Positions 55,714-64,000 of a DNA stretch of 64,000 nt are shown one piece after another. A model generated the notes under the pieces. The model searched no databases. It saw nothing but the letters and a program-made list of their open reading frames with translations, and was not told the origin of the DNA. The DNA comes from an uncultured Cocleimonas sp. (lineage in GTDB: Bacteria > Pseudomonadota > Gammaproteobacteria > Thiotrichales > Thiotrichaceae): the NCBI RefSeq assembly GCF_947495625.1, contig NZ_CANLZW010000004.1, positions 124,001 through 188,000 on the forward strand, read 5' to 3'. Each line of letters begins with the position of its first letter. Position 1 is the first letter of the stretch. The position numbers and the translations under genes are program-made.

Positions 55714-56679
55714 TTATTCAGCACTTAGTAATTTAATGTAAGCAACAAGTACCTTGACCTCATCATTACTTAAACGAGATTCAAAAGCTGGCATTTCACG
55801 TTGGATACCATTTTCAACAACATATTCAACAGCAGTAACTTTAGCCGCCATATCTTTTGCTCCAGGTACATTCGCTTGCGTCCAGATTTTGTCAGTAAGA
55901 TTTGCAGAACCAAGTGCTTTCATACCAACACCTGTAGGCATATGACAACCAGAACAACCTTTAGTATTAAAAACACCTTTACCTTTCTCAGCTAAAGCAG
56001 TGTCAACAGGCTCACCTGAAAGGCTTAGTGCATAATTAGATACTTCAGTAATCTCTGTAGCTGTTAAAGAAGCTTTATGAGCAGGCATATTTCCTTTTCT
56101 GCCCTTTCGTATAGTTGTTTCGATATCAGCACTTTCACTACCCCATAACCACGCATCATCGATAATATTTGGATAATGACCAATTACGCCTTGTCCACCA
56201 GCTTGATGACAGGCAGCACAGTAATCACCAAAGATACCTTTACCATAAGCCAATACAAAAGCACTTTGCTGAGGATCTTTTGCTACAGTTTCGAAAGGAG
56301 TTGCAGCAACTTTCTTAACCATTGTCTGACGCTTTAGCTCGTTAGGATCAGTCTGCATTTGTACTGCAAGTAATGCACGTGTATTCCAATGAGTGGTGAC
56401 TTCGGGACCAGCAGCTATTGTTTTTTTGCCATCTTCTATTTTGTCAGACTTAAACGTTAATGTGCTTGTTCCTGGAATAAAACCATCTTTTGCAAGACCT
56501 GTTGGCCAGCTAGGATAGATAACCCAGTATACGATTGTAAAAATGATTGTTCCGTAGAACGCCCATAGCCACCAACGTGGTAAGGGATTATTAAACTCTT
56601 GAAGATTATCATCCCAGACATGGCCAGTTGTTTCTGCCCCAGTGATTGGATCTTTTGTTACTTCATGTTTATCAGACAT
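55714..56679 (-). CDS. ccoP: CcoP, diheme cytochrome c subunit of cbb3 oxidase
   Basis: Transfers electrons from soluble donors to CcoO/CcoN. 321 residues: one N-terminal TM (WWLWAFYGTIIFTIVYWVIYP) and two cytochrome c domains with heme motifs CAACH and CSGCH, axial Met in GNMPAHK and REMPAF. N-terminus has GAETTGHVWDDNLQEFNNPLPRW, typical of CcoP. Separated by 2 bp from ccoQ upstream. Confidence 0.96.
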   Translation of the reverse strand: MSDKHEVTKDPITGAETTGHVWDDNLQEFNNPLPRWWLWAFYGTIIFTIVYWVIYPSWPTGLAKDGFIPGTSTLTFKSDKIEDGKKTIAAGPEVTTHWNTRALLAVQMQTDPNELKRQTMVKKVAATPFETVAKDPQQSAFVLAYGKGIFGDYCAACHQAGGQGVIGHYPNIIDDAWLWGSESADIETTIRKGRKGNMPAHKASLTATEITEVSNYALSLSGEPVDTALAEKGKGVFNTKGCSGCHMPTGVGMKALGSANLTDKIWTQANVPGAKDMAAKVTAVEYVVENGIQREMPAFESRLSNDEVKVLVAYIKLLSAE

Positions 56680-56681
56680 AA

Positions 56682-56915
56682 TTATTTTTCACCTGTACTT
56701 TTTGTACTTCCAGTTGCTTTTCCTTGCTGATCATCATTACCAAAATTGTCATCATCAAGAAAAGGGATATTCCGATATTCTTCGAAGCGCGCACTGCGCT
56801 TTTTACTACCATATACGTAAATTATAATAGCGAGGAAAGTAACTACGAATATCACAAGAGTCACACTCTTATTATTTCCCATTACCATGAACCATTCGAA
56901 AATATCATTCATCAT
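56682..56915 (-). CDS. ccoQ: CcoQ, small membrane subunit of cbb3 oxidase
   Basis: 77 residues with one TM helix (SVTLVIFVVTFLAIIIYVYG) followed by basic and acidic cytoplasmic stretches, the CcoQ/FixQ layout. It is longer than many CcoQ proteins because of the polar tail. It lies exactly between ccoO and ccoP, which supports the assignment. Protects the core complex in other organisms. Confidence 0.88.
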   Translation of the reverse strand: MMNDIFEWFMVMGNNKSVTLVIFVVTFLAIIIYVYGSKKRSARFEEYRNIPFLDDDNFGNDDQQGKATGSTKSTGEK

Positions 56916-56958
56916 ACGATTATTACCTTGTTACTATGTTACGAAGGTTTGCAAAGTC

Positions 56959-57711
56959 CTAGCGGAACTTCACAAACTCCGCTTCATCATGTTTGCTGAA
57001 ATCGATCATCGTGCCTAGTATCTGCAAATAAGCAACCAAGGCATCCATTTCAGTTAAATTATCAGGATCACCATCGAAATTTCCTAATTTTGATTGCGCT
57101 TCAATATTTACCTCAGCAGCGTTGATGTCTAATTTCTTTGCAACATCTTCACCAAACTTTTCAACGTTTGCATCAAACTCAATTTTAGATAATGAATAAG
57201 GAACACCAACTGCCTTGAGCGCCTTCATTTTTCCCTGAACATTAGTGATATCTAACTTATCCATTAACCAAGGATAATTAGGCATGATTGACTCTGGAAC
57301 AACTGAACGAGGTGCCATCAAATGCTTCGTATGCCAAGCACTTGAATACTTACCACCAACACGAGCCAGATCAGGTCCTGTTCTCTTTGATCCCCACTGG
57401 AATGGGTGATCATACTGAGATTCAGCCGCTAAAGAATAATGTCCATAACGTAATGCTTCATCACGGAAAGGCCTGATCATTTGTGAATGACAGGTGTAAC
57501 AACCTTCACGTGTATATACATCACGACCAAGTTGCTCTAAAGGAGTGTAAGGACGAACTGCGTCTTTACCATCTTCGTTTTTCACATCTTCAACAGTACC
57601 TTCGATATAGAACAAAGGTACGATCTCTACTAATCCACCGATACTAATGGCTGCTAGTGTTAAAACTATTAACAGTGCTGCATTAGTTTCAATACTTTCG
57701 TGTTTCATCAT
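56959..57711 (-). CDS. ccoO: CcoO, monoheme cytochrome c subunit of cbb3 oxidase
   Basis: 250 residues: a TM anchor (ALLIVLTLAAISIGGLVEIVP) and a cytochrome c domain with REGCYTCHSQMIRPF as heme motif and SIMPNYPW for the axial Met. The order ccoN-ccoO-ccoQ-ccoP is complete here. Confidence 0.96.
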   Translation of the reverse strand: MMKHESIETNAALLIVLTLAAISIGGLVEIVPLFYIEGTVEDVKNEDGKDAVRPYTPLEQLGRDVYTREGCYTCHSQMIRPFRDEALRYGHYSLAAESQYDHPFQWGSKRTGPDLARVGGKYSSAWHTKHLMAPRSVVPESIMPNYPWLMDKLDITNVQGKMKALKAVGVPYSLSKIEFDANVEKFGEDVAKKLDINAAEVNIEAQSKLGNFDGDPDNLTEMDALVAYLQILGTMIDFSKHDEAEFVKFR

Positions 57712-57723
57712 GGCTGTATCTCC

Positions 57724-59211
57724 TTAAGCCTTAGCAGCTGATGTTGCTTCATCAGTGACAGTGTTACGTTTTGCGATTGTCATCCATATGTTGTAAGTCA
57801 TGAAGAACATACCTGTGACTATGAACATACCTGCTATCGCTCTAGCTACCAATGGACCGTGCATGAATACAACTGTTTCGATAAAGCTGTATGCAAGGTT
57901 TCCGTATTCATCAAATGCTCTTAACATCAAACCTTGACCGATACCAGATACCCAAAGAGCAGTGATATATAGAAGAATACCGATAGTAGTTAAGAAGAAG
58001 TGAATGTATACGAGCTTCAAACTGTATATAGTCGTGTTCCAAATCTTAGGAATCATGTGGTAGAAAGAACCGAAGGTAACCATTGCAACCCAACCTAAGG
58101 CACCCGAGTGAACGTGTCCAACTGTCCAGTCAGTATAATGAGATAGTGCATTTACACTCTTAAGTGACATCATCGGACCTTCGAACGTAGACATACCGTA
58201 GAAAGACAATGAAGTAATCAAGAACATCATAACTGGGTCAGAACGTAATTTATCCCACGCTCCAGATAGCGTCATGATACCGTTGATCATACCACCCCAT
58301 GAAGGCATCAATAGCATGATTGAGAATGTTGCTGCTAGTGTTGAAGTCCAGTCAGGAATCGCTGTCCAATGTAAATGGTGAGTACCAACCCACATGTACA
58401 TGAAGCTCAACGCCCAGAAGTGAATGATAGATAAACGATATGAATAAACCGGACGTCCAGCCTGCTTAGGAACAAAGTAGTACATCATCCCAAGGAAAGC
58501 TGCTGTTAAGAAGAAACCAACTGCGTTATGACCATACCACCATTGTGTCATCGCATCCTGTGCACCAGAGAATAAGCTGTATGACTTTACGCCAAAGAAG
58601 CTTACTGGTACCGCCAGATTATTAAAGATGTGAAGTAGCGCAACTGCAAGTATAAAGCTCATGAAAAACCAGTTCGCAACATAGATATGTGGCTGGTTAC
58701 GCTTGAGTAATGTCATTGTGTAGATTACAAAGTAAACCACCCAAACAACTGTGATCATTAGATCGACATACCACTCCGGCTCAGCGTATTCACGACCTTG
58801 CGTGATACCGAAGAGGTAACCAATACCGGCAATAGTAATGGCTATATTCCAGCCCCAGAAGGTGAAGTCAGCTAACTTGCCACCCCATAAAGGTGTTTGA
58901 CAGGTACGTTGAACAATATAATAAGAAGTAGCGAATAAAGCATTACCACCAAAACCAAATATTACACCACTTGTGTGTAATGGACGTAAACGTCCAAATG
59001 TGATTTGTGCAATATCGAAGTTTAGAAATGGCCAGGCCAATTCTGAAGCGATATAGGTACCAGCAGACATTCCTGCTATTCCCCAAAATATTGCCATCAA
59101 TGCGAATTTCTTCACAATGTCATAGTTATATTGTTCTAGATAAGTCTTCTCAACGCTTGAAGCAATCGAACTGCTTATCCCTGCGCCATCTACCGCTGCA
59201 CTTTGCGACAT
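57724..59211 (-). CDS. ccoN: CcoN, catalytic subunit of cbb3-type cytochrome c oxidase
   Basis: Reduces O2 to water with high affinity. 495 residues, 12 TM helices. Heme and CuB ligands lie in [35 protein letters not shown] and [13 protein letters not shown]. First gene of the operon; an FNR-like dyad at 59384-59397 lies upstream, which fits low-oxygen induction. Confidence 0.97.
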   Translation of the reverse strand: MSQSAAVDGAGISSSIASSVEKTYLEQYNYDIVKKFALMAIFWGIAGMSAGTYIASELAWPFLNFDIAQITFGRLRPLHTSGVIFGFGGNALFATSYYIVQRTCQTPLWGGKLADFTFWGWNIAITIAGIGYLFGITQGREYAEPEWYVDLMITVVWVVYFVIYTMTLLKRNQPHIYVANWFFMSFILAVALLHIFNNLAVPVSFFGVKSYSLFSGAQDAMTQWWYGHNAVGFFLTAAFLGMMYYFVPKQAGRPVYSYRLSIIHFWALSFMYMWVGTHHLHWTAIPDWTSTLAATFSIMLLMPSWGGMINGIMTLSGAWDKLRSDPVMMFLITSLSFYGMSTFEGPMMSLKSVNALSHYTDWTVGHVHSGALGWVAMVTFGSFYHMIPKIWNTTIYSLKLVYIHFFLTTIGILLYITALWVSGIGQGLMLRAFDEYGNLAYSFIETVVFMHGPLVARAIAGMFIVTGMFFMTYNIWMTIAKRNTVTDEATSAAKA

Positions 59212-59625
59212 CGTTCACCCTCAATGTAAATTTAAATATTCTATAAATTAATACTAATAATTAAGTATATTAGTATCTGCTAATAAGTTGCCGCGAGAAT
59301 ACAACATAATCTTCAAAAATGAAAATAATAAACCAAGATTCTTCAGCCTAAAAAGTATTATATAGATTTGTTTTACAACTAAATTGACATAGGTCAAATG
59401 CAACGAGTCTATAAAATTTAGCTATATACATTTCTATAATACATATTGCTTTTTTAAAACGAAAAACCCATTGGAAATACTCGCGCGGCTAATTGTCATT
59501 TTAATAGGATAGCTCTTCTTATTACCAAAAGACGACCTTGTCTTATCTAATAACGCCATAATGTTACTTGCAATTGAAACTAAATAACGTATAAAACGAT
59601 TTCCAATAATGACCATACACGTCTA
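59212..59625. other. Divergent ccoN/metH upstream region, 414 bp
   Basis: AT-rich region between ccoN (-) and metH (+). It holds the FNR-like site. There is no cobalamin or SAM riboswitch motif that I can recognise before metH. A 60-codon open frame on the minus strand (59434-59616) has no supporting features. Confidence 0.5.
59384..59397. promoter_or_regulatory. FNR/ANR-like box upstream of ccoN
   Basis: TTGACATAGGTCAA, a perfect TTGAC-N4-GTCAA dyad close to the FNR consensus TTGAT-N4-ATCAA. It lies 173 bp from the ccoN start and 229 bp from metH. Oxygen-responsive control of ccoN by FNR-type regulators is established in many bacteria; its use here is inferred. Confidence 0.6.
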
Positions 59626-62600
59626 ATGAATAAAATATCACAAATACAAGAAATACTACAAAAGCGAATCATGATACTTGATGGCGCAATGGGCACAATG
59701 ATCCAACGCCGAAAACTTGAAGAAGCCGACTATCGTGGCGAACGGTTCGCAGATTATCACATGGATATCAAAGGAAACAATGATCTATTGGCCATAACGC
59801 AGCCTCAAATCATTGGTGAGATTCATGAAGAATATCTTGAAGCTGGTGCTGACATCATTGAAACAAATACTTTCAATGCGACTCGAGTCAGCATGGCTGA
59901 TTATGAAATGGAAAACCTGGCTTACGAACTCAATGTTGCTGGCGCAAAAGTTGCTCGTGAAGCAGCAGATAAATTTTCAACTGCGGATAAACCAAGATAT
60001 GTTGCGGGTGTATTGGGCCCTACCAGTAAAACTTGTAGCATGTCTCCAGATGTTAATGACCCGGGTTTCAGAGCAATCACTTTTGATAATTTGGTAGAAG
60101 ACTATATGTCATCAACCAGAGGTCTTATAGAAGGTGGTTCAGATATCATTCTGATCGAAACTATTTTCGATACTTTGAATGCCAAAGCCGCTATTTTTGC
60201 CGTTGAAACGGTATTTGAAGAAGATAATATAAAACTACCCGTAATGATTTCGGGAACCATTACTGACGCCTCTGGCAGAACCTTATCGGGTCAAACCACA
60301 GAAGCATTTTATAACTCACTAAAACACGCAAAACCCATTTCTATCGGTCTTAACTGTGCATTAGGTCCTGATGCATTACGACAGTATGTACAAGAACTTT
60401 CACGCATAAGTGAAACCAATGTGTCAGCTCATCCAAATGCCGGCTTACCTAATGAGTTTGGAGAATATGATTTAGAGCCAGATCAAATGTCAGTACATAT
60501 TGCTGAATGGGCTGAAAGTGGCTATTTAAATATTGTTGGTGGTTGTTGTGGTTCAAGCCCAGAACATATCAAAGCAATCGCAGATGCTGTTGAAAACAAG
60601 AAGCCTCGCATTATTCCGGATATTCCAGTTGAATGTCGTCTGTCTGGACTTGAGCCCTTCAATATAGGTAAAGACAGTCTTTTTGTAAATGTTGGCGAAC
60701 GAACCAATGTTACTGGCTCTGCCAGGTTTAAACGTCTTATCAAAGATGGTGATTACGATACGGCACTTGAAGTTGCCAAAGAACAAGTAGAAAACGGAGC
60801 ACAGATTATTGATATCAACATGGATGAAGGCATGTTGGAATCTAAAGAAGCGATGGTACGTTTCTTGAATTTAATTGCTGCTGAACCTGATATTGCACGT
60901 GTACCTATTATGGTGGATTCATCTAAATGGGAGATCATCGAAGAAGGCCTTAAATGCATTCAAGGCAAAGCCATTGTAAATTCGATATCGCTTAAAGAAG
61001 GTGAAGAAAATTTCCTTCATCAAGCCAAATTAATTAAACGTTATGGCGCGGCTGCTGTTGTAATGGCCTTTGATGAAGACGGTCAAGCTGATACCTACGA
61101 GCGTAAAGTTGAAATTTGTACTCGTGCATATAAATTCCTCACAGAGCAAGCTGACTTCCCGCCTGAAGATATCATCTTTGATCCAAATATCTTTGCTATT
61201 GCAACAGGTATTGAAGAGCACAACAACTACGGCCTGGATTTCATCATAGCTACCAAGGCAATAAAAGATACGCTTCCCCATGCAATGATTTCGGGCGGTG
61301 TTTCTAATGTGTCATTCTCATTCAGAGGCAATAATCCGGTACGTGAAGCGATACATTCAGTATTTCTTTATCATGCCATCAAAAACGGCATGGACATGGG
61401 TATCGTTAATGCTGGCCAATTAGAAGTCTACGATAATCTACCTAAAGAACTCAAAGAAGTTGTTGAAGATGTTGTTCTCAATAAATACCCGGAAGCAACT
61501 GAGAAACTTATCGATATAGCACCGAATTATGTTGGTGATGGTACACAAAAAGAAAACAAACAAGATTTAGAATGGCGTACCTGGCCAGTCGGCAAACGAT
61601 TAGAGCATGCCTTAGTTAAAGGTATTGATGCCTTTGTAGATGCAGACACAGAAGAAGCTTTAGCAGAACTCAAACGCCCTATACATGTGATTGAAGGTCC
61701 TTTAATGGACGGTATGAATGTGGTCGGGGATTTATTCGGCTCTGGTAAAATGTTTTTGCCTCAAGTGGTTAAGTCTGCGCGAGTAATGAAAAAATCGGTT
61801 GCTTGGCTAGAACCCTTCTTACTGGCTGAAAAAGAAGGCAGCGGTGTAAGGAGTAACGGTAAAATCCTTATGGCAACCGTGAAAGGTGATGTTCACGATA
61901 TTGGCAAAAATATTGTCGGCATCGTATTGCAGTGTAATAGCTATGAAGTCCTTGATTTAGGTGTCATGGTTCCTGCAGAGAAAATCCTACAAACTGCGCG
62001 CGATGAAAATTGTGACATTATCGGTTTATCCGGTCTGATCACGCCTTCTCTGGACGAGATGGTTAACGTTGCGAAAGAAATGGAACGTCAGCAAATCAAT
62101 TTACCACTGATGATTGGTGGCGCAACCACATCTAAGATACATACTGCGGTTAAAGTCGATCCTCAATTTAATGGTTCTGTGGTTTATGTTCCGGACGCTT
62201 CAAGAGCTGTTGGAGTTGCTGGCAAACTTTTATCTAAAGAGAATAAAGAATCATTCCATAAAGAGATGAAGGATGAGTACGATGCAATGCGCATCAAACG
62301 TGCGGCGAACCAGCGAGATAAAAAATCTGCGACTTTGGTTCAAGCTCGTGCTAACAAAGTGGCATTAGACTGGTCATCGTATACGCCACCAAAACCTGCA
62401 ATATTTGAAGGCAAGTTAAACAGCCCTCTAATTGCTGGTGACTATAGCGTCGAAACGCTAGACAACGGTGGCGTGATTTTACAATTTGATGAATATCCAC
62501 TGGATAATCTGACGGAAATATTTGACTGGACCCCATTCTTCAGATCTTGGGAATTAGCAGGAAGATATCCTGCTATTCTGACTGACGAAGTTGTTGGTGT

Positions 62601-63375
62601 TGAGGCAACACGTTTACTAGATGATGCTAAAGAGATGCTAAATACCATCATCAAAGAAAAATGGCTTACAGGTAAAGCTGTGCTTGGATTCTTCCCTGCG
62701 AATAGTGATGGCGTTGATGATATCAATTTATATACCGACGAAGAACGCAAAACTTCACATACCACCCTGCATCACATCCGCCAGCAGATGGATAGAAACA
62801 ATCAGCAACCTAATTTCTGTCTTACAGATTTCATTGCTCCAGCTGATTCAGGCAAACAGGACTGGATTGGTTCTTTTGCTGTCACTACTGGTTTTGGTAT
62901 CGAAGAACACATCGAACGCTTCCGTAAGGATCACGATGATTACAACGCTATTTTATTAGAGGCACTTGCGGATAGATTTGCAGAAGCCTTAGCAGAAAAA
63001 ATGCATGAACTGACGCGTAAAGTATTCTGGGGTTATGCAGCAGATGAAAACCTCGCTAATGAAGATGTTATTCGTGAGAAATATCAAGGCATTCGACCTG
63101 CTCCTGGTTATCCAGCATGTCCTGAACACACAGAGAAAGGAACCCTTTGGGAATTACTAAACCCTGAAGAACGCATTGGCTTAAAAATCACAGAATCATT
63201 TGCAATGTGGCCTGCAGCGGCTGTATCTGGTTTCTATTTTTCTCACCCGAATTCGCGTTACTTTGGCACGGGTAAGGTTCAGCGTGATCAGGTTGAGGAT
63301 TATGCGCAACGTAAAGGCTGGAGCATGGCTGAAGCAGAAAAATGGTTAAGCCCTGTATTAGGTTATGATCCTTAA
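59626..63375 (+). CDS. metH: MetH, cobalamin-dependent methionine synthase
   Basis: Transfers methyl from 5-methyltetrahydrofolate to homocysteine through cobalamin. 1249 residues, full length with all four modules: homocysteine domain with zinc cysteines in GLNCALGP and GGCCGSSP; pterin-binding domain ([23 protein letters not shown]); B12 domain with [11 protein letters not shown], where the lower ligand H757 corresponds to H759 of E. coli; C-terminal AdoMet reactivation domain with [15 protein letters not shown]. Monocistronic, with a dispersed-repeat copy 25 bp past the stop. Confidence 0.98.
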   Translation: MNKISQIQEILQKRIMILDGAMGTMIQRRKLEEADYRGERFADYHMDIKGNNDLLAITQPQIIGEIHEEYLEAGADIIETNTFNATRVSMADYEMENLAYELNVAGAKVAREAADKFSTADKPRYVAGVLGPTSKTCSMSPDVNDPGFRAITFDNLVEDYMSSTRGLIEGGSDIILIETIFDTLNAKAAIFAVETVFEEDNIKLPVMISGTITDASGRTLSGQTTEAFYNSLKHAKPISIGLNCALGPDALRQYVQELSRISETNVSAHPNAGLPNEFGEYDLEPDQMSVHIAEWAESGYLNIVGGCCGSSPEHIKAIADAVENKKPRIIPDIPVECRLSGLEPFNIGKDSLFVNVGERTNVTGSARFKRLIKDGDYDTALEVAKEQVENGAQIIDINMDEGMLESKEAMVRFLNLIAAEPDIARVPIMVDSSKWEIIEEGLKCIQGKAIVNSISLKEGEENFLHQAKLIKRYGAAAVVMAFDEDGQADTYERKVEICTRAYKFLTEQADFPPEDIIFDPNIFAIATGIEEHNNYGLDFIIATKAIKDTLPHAMISGGVSNVSFSFRGNNPVREAIHSVFLYHAIKNGMDMGIVNAGQLEVYDNLPKELKEVVEDVVLNKYPEATEKLIDIAPNYVGDGTQKENKQDLEWRTWPVGKRLEHALVKGIDAFVDADTEEALAELKRPIHVIEGPLMDGMNVVGDLFGSGKMFLPQVVKSARVMKKSVAWLEPFLLAEKEGSGVRSNGKILMATVKGDVHDIGKNIVGIVLQCNSYEVLDLGVMVPAEKILQTARDENCDIIGLSGLITPSLDEMVNVAKEMERQQINLPLMIGGATTSKIHTAVKVDPQFNGSVVYVPDASRAVGVAGKLLSKENKESFHKEMKDEYDAMRIKRAANQRDKKSATLVQARANKVALDWSSYTPPKPAIFEGKLNSPLIAGDYSVETLDNGGVILQFDEYPLDNLTEIFDWTPFFRSWELAGRYPAILTDEVVGVEATRLLDDAKEMLNTIIKEKWLTGKAVLGFFPANSDGVDDINLYTDEERKTSHTTLHHIRQQMDRNNQQPNFCLTDFIAPADSGKQDWIGSFAVTTGFGIEEHIERFRKDHDDYNAILLEALADRFAEALAEKMHELTRKVFWGYAADENLANEDVIREKYQGIRPAPGYPACPEHTEKGTLWELLNPEERIGLKITESFAMWPAAAVSGFYFSHPNSRYFGTGKVQRDQVEDYAQRKGWSMAEAEKWLSPVLGYDP

Positions 63376-63400
63376 CAGGTGATGGTTTAACTAGTTTTAT

Positions 63401-63431
63401 AGTCACCCCCCTACTTTAGAGCAGTTTTTTA
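63401..63431 (+). repeat. Dispersed repeat, copy 17
   Basis: AGTCACCCCCCTACTTTAGA then GCAGTTTTTTA, between metH and purT. C-rich strand on +. Confidence 0.85.
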
Positions 63432-63492
63432 TTATCAATTAATTCTTTATCATCTTTTAGATATACTTTAGACATACAAAGGATAATCAACA

Positions 63493-64000
63493 ATGACTAC
63501 ATCGATAGGCACACCGTTATCAAACACAGCGAAACGCGTTCTTTTTTGCGGGGGTGGGGAGCTCGGCAAAGAAGTTGTGATTGAGTTACAACGCTATGGT
63601 GTCGAAGTGATTGTTGTTGATCGTTATCCAAATTCACCGGCGATGCAGGTGGCGCATAGAAGCCATACCGTATCCATGACAGATGGTGCAGCGCTGAGAA
63701 AAATCATTGAGTTGGAAAAACCTGATTATATTGTCCCTGAAATTGAAGCGATTGCTACCGACACCCTGGTTGAATTAGAAAATGAAGGCTTCCATGTCAT
63801 TCCGACAGCTAATGCCGCCAAGCTAACCATGAATCGTGAAGGCATTCGTCGCCTCGCTGCCGAAGAGCTCGGCATTAAAACATCACCTTATAGGTTTGCT
63901 GAGACTAAAGAAGAGTTTGATAACGCCGTCAAAGAAATTGGAATGCCTTGCGTGATAAAACCGATCATGAGTTCATCAGGCAAAGGTCAGAGTACCATTA
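63493..64000 (+). CDS. purT: PurT, formate-dependent GAR transformylase (N-terminal part, cut by window end)
   Basis: Makes formylglycinamide ribonucleotide from GAR, formate and ATP in purine synthesis. The first 169 residues are present without a stop: [44 protein letters not shown] is the PurT N-terminal nucleotide-fold signature, [14 protein letters not shown] follows, and the ATP-grasp part starts at [24 protein letters not shown] and runs to [12 protein letters not shown]. Start ATG at 63493. Confidence 0.95.
   Translation, partial: MTTSIGTPLSNTAKRVLFCGGGELGKEVVIELQRYGVEVIVVDRYPNSPAMQVAHRSHTVSMTDGAALRKIIELEKPDYIVPEIEAIATDTLVELENEGFHVIPTANAAKLTMNREGIRRLAAEELGIKTSPYRFAETKEEFDNAVKEIGMPCVIKPIMSSSGKGQSTI

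Noticed and set aside
59434-59616. 60-codon minus-strand open frame upstream of ccoN
   Set aside because: No recognisable family, no ribosome site, and AT-rich sequence composition expected of intergenic DNA.
59400-59625. Cobalamin or SAM riboswitch before metH
   Set aside because: No B12-box-like or SAM-box-like conserved motif was found in the leader.
4661-63431. Dispersed GTCACCCCCC repeats as ordinary Rho-independent terminators
   Set aside because: Most copies lack a GC-rich stem before the T-tract, occur in both orientations relative to the upstream gene, and one lies in a divergent promoter region. Only copy 6 has a terminator-like stem.
4661-63431. C6/G6 tract of the repeat as a phase-variable homopolymer
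   Set aside because: The tract length is constant in nearly all copies, and diverged copies show substitutions with the length preserved.
4661-63431. Repeats as a CRISPR array
   Set aside because: Copies are scattered over 59 kb with genes between them; there are no regular spacers and no cas genes.

Overview
This window is an AT-rich chromosomal segment of a Gram-negative bacterium, most likely a gammaproteobacterium. The evidence is a LolCDE-type lipoprotein export locus, outer-membrane proteins, a complete ccoNOQP cbb3 oxidase operon with its assembly genes, a class I fumarase, a monomeric isocitrate dehydrogenase, cobalamin-dependent methionine synthase and PurT. The gene set suits a microaerobic marine or sulfur-oxidiser-like relative (for example Thiotrichales), but that placement is inference. 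No rRNA, tRNA, CRISPR array, insertion sequence or phage gene was seen.

Layout. 0-3.2 kb: an H-NOX nitric-oxide/oxygen sensor between two hybrid histidine-kinase genes. 3.3-5.4 kb: RluA-type pseudouridine synthase, Cys-cluster protein and a small beta-barrel protein. 5.7-10 kb: fumarase and isocitrate dehydrogenase, divergent. 10.1-14.8 kb: RND efflux pair and a K+ channel. 15.3-19.5 kb: secreted glycoside-hydrolase-like/CBM9 protein, LysE-like exporter, PPK2. 19.6-22.9 kb: two LolC/E permeases and LolD. 23-27.8 kb: small exported protein and a 1480-residue OmpA-anchored surface protein with ten Ig-like repeats. 28.2-33.6 kb: peptide ABC importer. 33.7-37.7 kb: FtsX/LolD-like ABC exporter flanked by two uncharacterised lipoproteins. 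38-40.2 kb: basic repetitive lipoprotein and BioA. 40.3-43.7 kb: two small genes divergent from a MoxR ATPase/VWA-metallopeptidase pair. 43.8-48.4 kb: duplicated solute-binding-like proteins and duplicated ankyrin proteins. 48.5-50.6 kb: DUF1415 protein and a protease/RimK ATP-grasp fusion. 50.6-59.2 kb: ccoNOQP-ccoG-ccoH-ccoI with an FNR-like site upstream. 59.6-64 kb: metH and the start of purT.

The most striking feature is a dispersed short repeat, about 30 bp with core AAGTAGGGGGGTGAC (complement GTCACCCCCCTACTT), joined at a fixed distance to an A/T tract. About eighteen copies lie in the window. Nearly all are intergenic and just after a stop codon, in either orientation relative to the gene. 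Several copies supply stop codons or C-terminal codons, one pair forms a long hairpin, and one related variant lies inside a lolC/E gene without changing its length. I do not recognise the family. REP-like elements, DNA-uptake-type signals and protein-binding sites are all possible.
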